Positions 4,999-6,067 of a stretch of DNA of 6,067 nt are shown here, piece after piece. Within the stretch, counting starts at the first letter, position 1, and every line of letters starts with the position of its first letter. A program made the position numbers and the translations under genes. Below the pieces are notes generated by a model that saw nothing but the letters and a program-made list of their open reading frames with translations, did not search any database and had not been told where the DNA came from. The DNA is from Pseudomonas sp. (GTDB taxonomy: Bacteria > Pseudomonadota > Gammaproteobacteria > Pseudomonadales > Pseudomonadaceae). The stretch is taken from NCBI GenBank assembly GCA_026398835.1, contig JAPLSD010000068.1, positions 1 to 6,067 of the forward strand, read 5' to 3'.

Positions 4999-6067
4999 AT
5001 GAACAACTTTTATGACACGCCATTTAATGCCGGCCATGAACACGTCTTTCTAGGCGAGGGGCATGAAAAAAATGAGCGCAAGACCTGGGCTGTGATTGCG
5101 CTGTGTACGGCCATGATGTTGGTCGAGATCATCGGCGGGAACCTGTTCGGTTCACTTGCACTGGTCGCGGATGGCTTGCATATGTCCACACACGCCGGTG
5201 CCATGTTGATCGCTGCGCTGGCCTATACCTATGCGCGCAAATACGCCAACGATCGGCGCTTCGTGTTCGGCACCGGCAAGCTTGGTGATCTGGCGGGCTT
5301 CACCAGCGCCATCATTCTTGCGATGATCGCCTTACTGATAGGCTACGAAGCCGTTTCCCGCTTCCTGTCCCCGGTACCCATCCATTTCAGCGAAGCCATT
5401 CCGATCGCCGTCGTCGGCTTGGCCGTGAATGTTGCCAGTGCCTGGCTGCTCAGCGGGGCAGATCATGGGCATGACCACGGGCACAGCCATGGACACAGTC
5501 ATGGGCATGCCGAAGGCGATGAACATGATGACCATCATGAAGAGATGCAGCGTATTGTCACTTCTGAGGGGGTGTTCGAGCTGTCGATCTTCGAAGAGGG
5601 TGTTCCGCCTGTGTTTCGCTTTGCCCCCGAAGGCTCAGGATCCTCGCTCTCGGCAAGCGATGTCACGGTTACGACGATACGGCCGGACGGTTCGCGACAA
5701 GTGTTTAACTTTCTGCACAAAGCCGGCTTTCTGGAATCCACCAGCGAAATTCCAGAGCCGCATGGTTTCAAAGTGGCCGTTACCGTGCCTTCCGGTGAGC
5801 AGATCGTCGAGTTCGCAGAGCATGCTCACGACGACCATGGCGTGGACAGCCGCGACCACAATATGCGAGCTGCTTATGTTCACGTTATTGCGGACGCAGC
5901 CGTGTCAGTTATGGCCATCGTTGGCCTGCTGTTGGCCCAGGCATTTGGCTGGCTGTGGATGGATCCGCTGGCCGGTATCGTGGGGGCATTCGTGATCGCC
6001 AACTGGTCATACGGTCTGATACGCCAGACCGGTGCGATCCTGGTGGATGCCAGTGCAGACACTCGGA
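4999..6067 (+). CDS. dmeF: DmeF-like CDF family Co(II)/Ni(II) efflux transporter (3' end outside window)
   Basis: This inner-membrane antiporter exports divalent metal, probably Co(II) and Ni(II), in exchange for protons. The frame from the ATG at 4999 stays open to the window end (356 codons). Residues about 29-49 and 51-75 are the first two membrane helices, with ADGLHMSTHA (57-66) holding the H61-x3-H65 pair. Helices three and four lie near 97-119 and 134-153. A loop with 11 His (155-181, DHGHDHGHSHGHSHGH) follows, then a polar insert at about 183-272. AYVHVIADAAVS (292-303) in helix five supplies H295-x3-D299. Helix six is near 318-336. The C-terminal cytosolic domain is only begun, so perhaps 50-80 residues are missing. 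It follows dmeR by 7 bases and has only a weak ribosome binding site within the dmeR stop region, suggesting translational coupling. Metal choice is inferred from the regulator. A zinc transporter is the alternative. Confidence 0.9.
   Translation, partial: MNNFYDTPFNAGHEHVFLGEGHEKNERKTWAVIALCTAMMLVEIIGGNLFGSLALVADGLHMSTHAGAMLIAALAYTYARKYANDRRFVFGTGKLGDLAGFTSAIILAMIALLIGYEAVSRFLSPVPIHFSEAIPIAVVGLAVNVASAWLLSGADHGHDHGHSHGHSHGHAEGDEHDDHHEEMQRIVTSEGVFELSIFEEGVPPVFRFAPEGSGSSLSASDVTVTTIRPDGSRQVFNFLHKAGFLESTSEIPEPHGFKVAVTVPSGEQIVEFAEHAHDDHGVDSRDHNMRAAYVHVIADAAVSVMAIVGLLLAQAFGWLWMDPLAGIVGAFVIANWSYGLIRQTGAILVDASADTR
5461..5543 (+). repeat. Degenerate His-Gly/Ser-His codon repeat inside dmeF
   Basis: A short tandem pattern of CAY codons alternating with GGN, AGY or GAY codons encodes eight alternating His (residues 156-170), followed by three more (176, 179, 180). 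Such loops between helices four and five bind metal in CDF transporters and vary in length by slippage. The repeat is imperfect at the DNA level (both CAT and CAC are used), so it is probably stable. Confidence 0.7.

Overview
The window looks like chromosomal DNA from a Pseudomonas-type gammaproteobacterium. The evidence is a BcsC/WssE-like cellulose exporter end, moderately high G+C with G/C-ending codons, a PmrA-type direct repeat and a possible AlgU-type promoter. The genus is inferred from gene style only. No RNA gene, CRISPR array, insertion sequence or attachment site was seen. The first and last genes both run off the window edges.

Layout: (1) 1-1190, plus strand, is the last 395 codons of bcsC, the outer-membrane cellulose export channel, followed by a weak terminator-like hairpin near 1267-1288. 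No cellulose acetylation gene follows, so bcsC appears to end its operon. (2) 1375-1668, plus strand, is a small hypothetical protein gene with a strong ribosome binding site and a candidate extracytoplasmic-stress (AlgU-like) promoter. (3) 1737-3788, minus strand, is a 683-residue membrane protein that joins a DedA domain, a PAP2 lipid phosphatase domain and a LssY-like C-terminal domain. (4) 3905-4501, minus strand, is a BcrC/YbjG-like PAP2 phosphatase, probably an undecaprenyl-diphosphate phosphatase. (5) 4502-4712 is a divergent control region. It has a perfect CTTAAG-N5-CTTAAG direct repeat (PmrA-box type) placed to drive the minus-strand phosphatase, and a C6 operator of the RcnR/DmeR type next to the plus-strand metal genes. 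(6) 4713-4991, plus strand, is a DmeR/RcnR-like nickel/cobalt sensor. (7) 4999-6067, plus strand, is a DmeF-like cation diffusion facilitator with a His-rich loop and an extra soluble domain, cut by the window end.

How they work together: the two minus-strand genes form an envelope lipid module. Both are PAP2 enzymes, one of them fused to a DedA (lipid flippase/transport-like) domain, which suggests lipid-carrier or phospholipid recycling, possibly under cationic-peptide or metal stress through a PmrA-like regulator. The plus-strand pair is a self-contained metal-efflux operon: DmeR represses through the C6 operator, metal binding releases it, and DmeF exports Co(II)/Ni(II). The cellulose gene and the small hypothetical gene are separate units. 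Nothing here is clearly a wholly new system. The most interesting points are the intergenic control region at 4502-4712, the three-domain DedA-PAP2-LssY protein, and the inserted domain in the DmeF-like transporter.
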